Source: Trueperaceae bacterium (GTDB lineage Bacteria; Deinococcota; Deinococci; Deinococcales; Trueperaceae). Taken from it: a stretch of 7,169 nt of DNA. A program made the translations under genes and the position numbers. Below, piece after piece: positions 5,925-7,169 of this stretch (position 1 is its first letter; every line of letters starts with the position of its first letter). The notes under the pieces were generated by a model. That model was given only the letters and a program-made list of their open reading frames with translations. It was not told the origin of the DNA and ran no database searches. The DNA lies in the NCBI GenBank assembly GCA_007130445.1, contig SLSM01000064.1, forward strand, positions 1 through 7,169, in the 5' to 3' direction.

Positions 5925-6584
5925 ATGCACCGCGACGGCTCGGACGCCCCGCTCCTCGACGTGCGCGGCCTGCGCGTCTCGCTCGGCGGTGTGGCGGTGA
6001 TCGACGACCTCGACCTCGTGCTCGCGCCTGGCGACGCCGTGTGGCTGGAGGGCGTGAACGGCGCGGGCAAGACCACGCTGCTGCGCGCCATCGCCGGCCT
6101 GATCGCCAGCGACGGCGACGTGTTCGTGGTGGGTGCGCGTGCCGGCAGCGAGGCCGCCCGCTCCCTGTCGCGCCTGGTACCCGACGCCGCGCCCCTGTAC
6201 GAAGACCTGACCGTCCGTGAGCACGCCGTCCTGCTCGGAAGGGTGTCGGGGCGCGACGGCGCGGCCGCCGCGGCGCTGGCGTGGTGCGAGCGCTTCGGGC
6301 TGGTCGACCGGCTGGACCACTACCCGGCCGCGCTCTCGCGCGGGATGCGTCAGAAGGTCGTCTTGTCCGTCGCGCTCGGCGGCGCCCCGCCGCTGCTCCT
6401 GCTCGACGAACCGCTCAACGCGCTCGACGCCGAGTCGCAGTCTGCGCTGCTCGAGGGCCTCGCCGAACACGCCGGCGCGGGCGGCGCGGTCGTCGTGTCT
6501 GGCCACCAGGCCGACGTGGCCGATCGCTGGCCAGGCCAGCGCCGGCGCCTCACCGCCGGCCGGCTGACGCCGATCACACCGTGA
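5925..6584 (+). CDS. ABC transporter ATP-binding protein, EcsA/YtrB-like exporter type
   Basis: This is the nucleotide-binding subunit of a two-gene ABC system; it would drive the membrane protein encoded directly downstream. From the ATG at 5925 it has 219 residues, with Walker A GVNGAGKTT (43-51), signature LSRGM (137-141) in place of LSGGQ, Walker B LLLLDE (157-162), an NALD D-loop (165-168) and switch H194. At the Q-loop the usual Gln is replaced by Asp (VPDAAPLYEDLTV, D87), a variant common among EcsA-, BacA- and CcmA-like exporter ATPases. The frame is open upstream to 5856, but those 23 residues do not look like an ABC start and overlap the promoter candidate. The C-terminus is short, ending soon after the H-loop with an Arg-rich strand. 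The permease start overlaps its stop (GTGA). No substrate-binding protein is adjacent, which favours export or a non-transport role over import. A CcmA-like heme-export role is possible but no other ccm gene is visible. Confidence 0.88.
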   Translation: MHRDGSDAPLLDVRGLRVSLGGVAVIDDLDLVLAPGDAVWLEGVNGAGKTTLLRAIAGLIASDGDVFVVGARAGSEAARSLSRLVPDAAPLYEDLTVREHAVLLGRVSGRDGAAAAALAWCERFGLVDRLDHYPAALSRGMRQKVVLSVALGGAPPLLLLDEPLNALDAESQSALLEGLAEHAGAGGAVVVSGHQADVADRWPGQRRRLTAGRLTPITP

Positions 6585-7169
6585 CGGCGCCCGCCGCAGC
6601 CGCGACGAGCGCCACGCTGGCCTTGCACGAGCTCCGCCGCGCCACGGTGCTGCGCAGTCTGCGCGCCAACGCGCGCTGGGTGATGCGGGCGGTCGGCTGG
6701 GGTAGCGTCGCCTACCTGGTGTTCTGGACGGTGGTGCTGGTGATCGGCACCGTGCAGTCGGTCGGTCCGCTCTCCGCCGCGCTTGCGGCCACGGTCACGG
6801 CGTGGTCGGGCCCGGTCGGCAGCGTCGTGCTGGCGCTGGCAGCGCTGATGGCGGCCCGCACCACCGTGACGCCGCTGTGGTTGGACCGCCGCGACCTGGC
6901 CCACCTCGCGAGCGGCGCTGCGCCGCCGCGGGCGGTCCTCGCCTGGCCGGCGCTGCGCCTCGTGCTGCCGGCGATCACCGGTGCGCTCGCGCTGGCCGGC
7001 GTGCCGGCGCTGCTGGTCCCGCGACTCCTCGGTGAACCCGCGCTCGCCGCCCTGCTGGTGCTCCCTGCGCTCGCGCTGGGCCTGATCGTGCTGCGCTGGC
7101 GCGCGGCGCTGACGCGGGGGCGCGACCCGGTCGCCTGGGCGGTGGCCGTCGTCGCGCTCGCGGCGGCGA
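6581..7169 (+). CDS. Putative ABC transporter membrane protein, partial (runs off the right edge)
   Basis: A GTG at 6581 overlaps the ATPase stop as GTGA and opens a frame with no stop to the end of the window (196 codons seen). The first 39 residues are polar with several Arg, as expected of a cytoplasmic N-terminus. Hydrophobic segments then follow at about 40-60, 62-91, 127-148, 153-172 and from 183 onward, separated by short Arg/Asp-rich loops such as LDRRD (101-105) and RWRAALTRGRD (172-182). The composition, the strict coupling to the ATPase and the absence of any other partner indicate the transmembrane subunit of the exporter. The seen portion shows no motif that names a substrate. 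It does not look like an MlaE, FtsX or typical importer (EAA-loop) permease. There is no strong Shine-Dalgarno, so translation probably depends on the upstream gene. Confidence is high that it is a gene, moderate for its role. Confidence 0.75.
   Translation, partial: MTAPAAAATSATLALHELRRATVLRSLRANARWVMRAVGWGSVAYLVFWTVVLVIGTVQSVGPLSAALAATVTAWSGPVGSVVLALAALMAARTTVTPLWLDRRDLAHLASGAAPPRAVLAWPALRLVLPAITGALALAGVPALLVPRLLGEPALAALLVLPALALGLIVLRWRAALTRGRDPVAWAVAVVALAAA

Noticed and set aside
5814..6506. Minus-strand open frame of 230 codons opposite the ABC ATPase.
   Set aside because: It overlaps a gene with a complete set of ABC motifs and encodes a His/Gln/Arg-rich product with no domain.
1..7169. 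CRISPR arrays, tRNA or rRNA genes, insertion sequences, phage genes or toxin-antitoxin pairs.
   Set aside because: No regularly spaced repeats, no tRNA-like clover or conserved TPsiC pattern, no transposase motif and no terminal inverted repeats were found on reading both strands.

Overview
The window comes from a GC-rich bacterium (well above 60% G+C by eye, with strong third-position G/C preference). It looks like an ordinary stretch of chromosome, densely packed with genes. The substrate-binding protein and the lytic transglycosylase both have plain Sec-type signals without an evident lipobox. That fits a diderm envelope with a periplasm better than a typical monoderm. Two genes also appear to be leaderless, with TANNNT about 5-7 nt before the ATG. 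Together these hints would suit a Deinococcota (for example Truepera-like) lineage, but actinobacterial or other GC-rich hosts cannot be excluded from sequence alone.

The left half (positions 10-3393, minus strand) is a complete ProU-type osmoprotectant importer operon, transcribed right to left as proV (ATPase with a C-terminal CBS region), proW (permease) and proX (periplasmic glycine betaine/proline betaine binding protein). proV and proW overlap by an ATGA. proW and proX are separated by 166 nt, and proX has its own Shine-Dalgarno. The three proteins should form one complex: ProX captures betaine in the periplasm, ProW forms the channel and ProV hydrolyses ATP.

The middle holds a divergently transcribed Slt70-like soluble lytic transglycosylase (3550-5352, plus strand), which cleaves peptidoglycan. 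The 156-nt gap between it and proV probably carries promoters in both directions. A GNAT-family N-acetyltransferase (5368-5817, minus strand) converges on it with a 15-nt gap.

The right end is a second ABC system on the plus strand: an ATPase of the EcsA/YtrB-like exporter class (5925-6584), followed through a GTGA overlap by a hydrophobic membrane protein (6581 onward) that runs off the window. Its substrate is unknown.

No mobile element, CRISPR array, tRNA, rRNA or phage gene was seen. No gap exceeds 300 nt, and every gap is described below. I found no convincing new biological system; the most useful points concern start sites, promoter architecture, small regulatory candidates and the unfinished exporter at the right edge.
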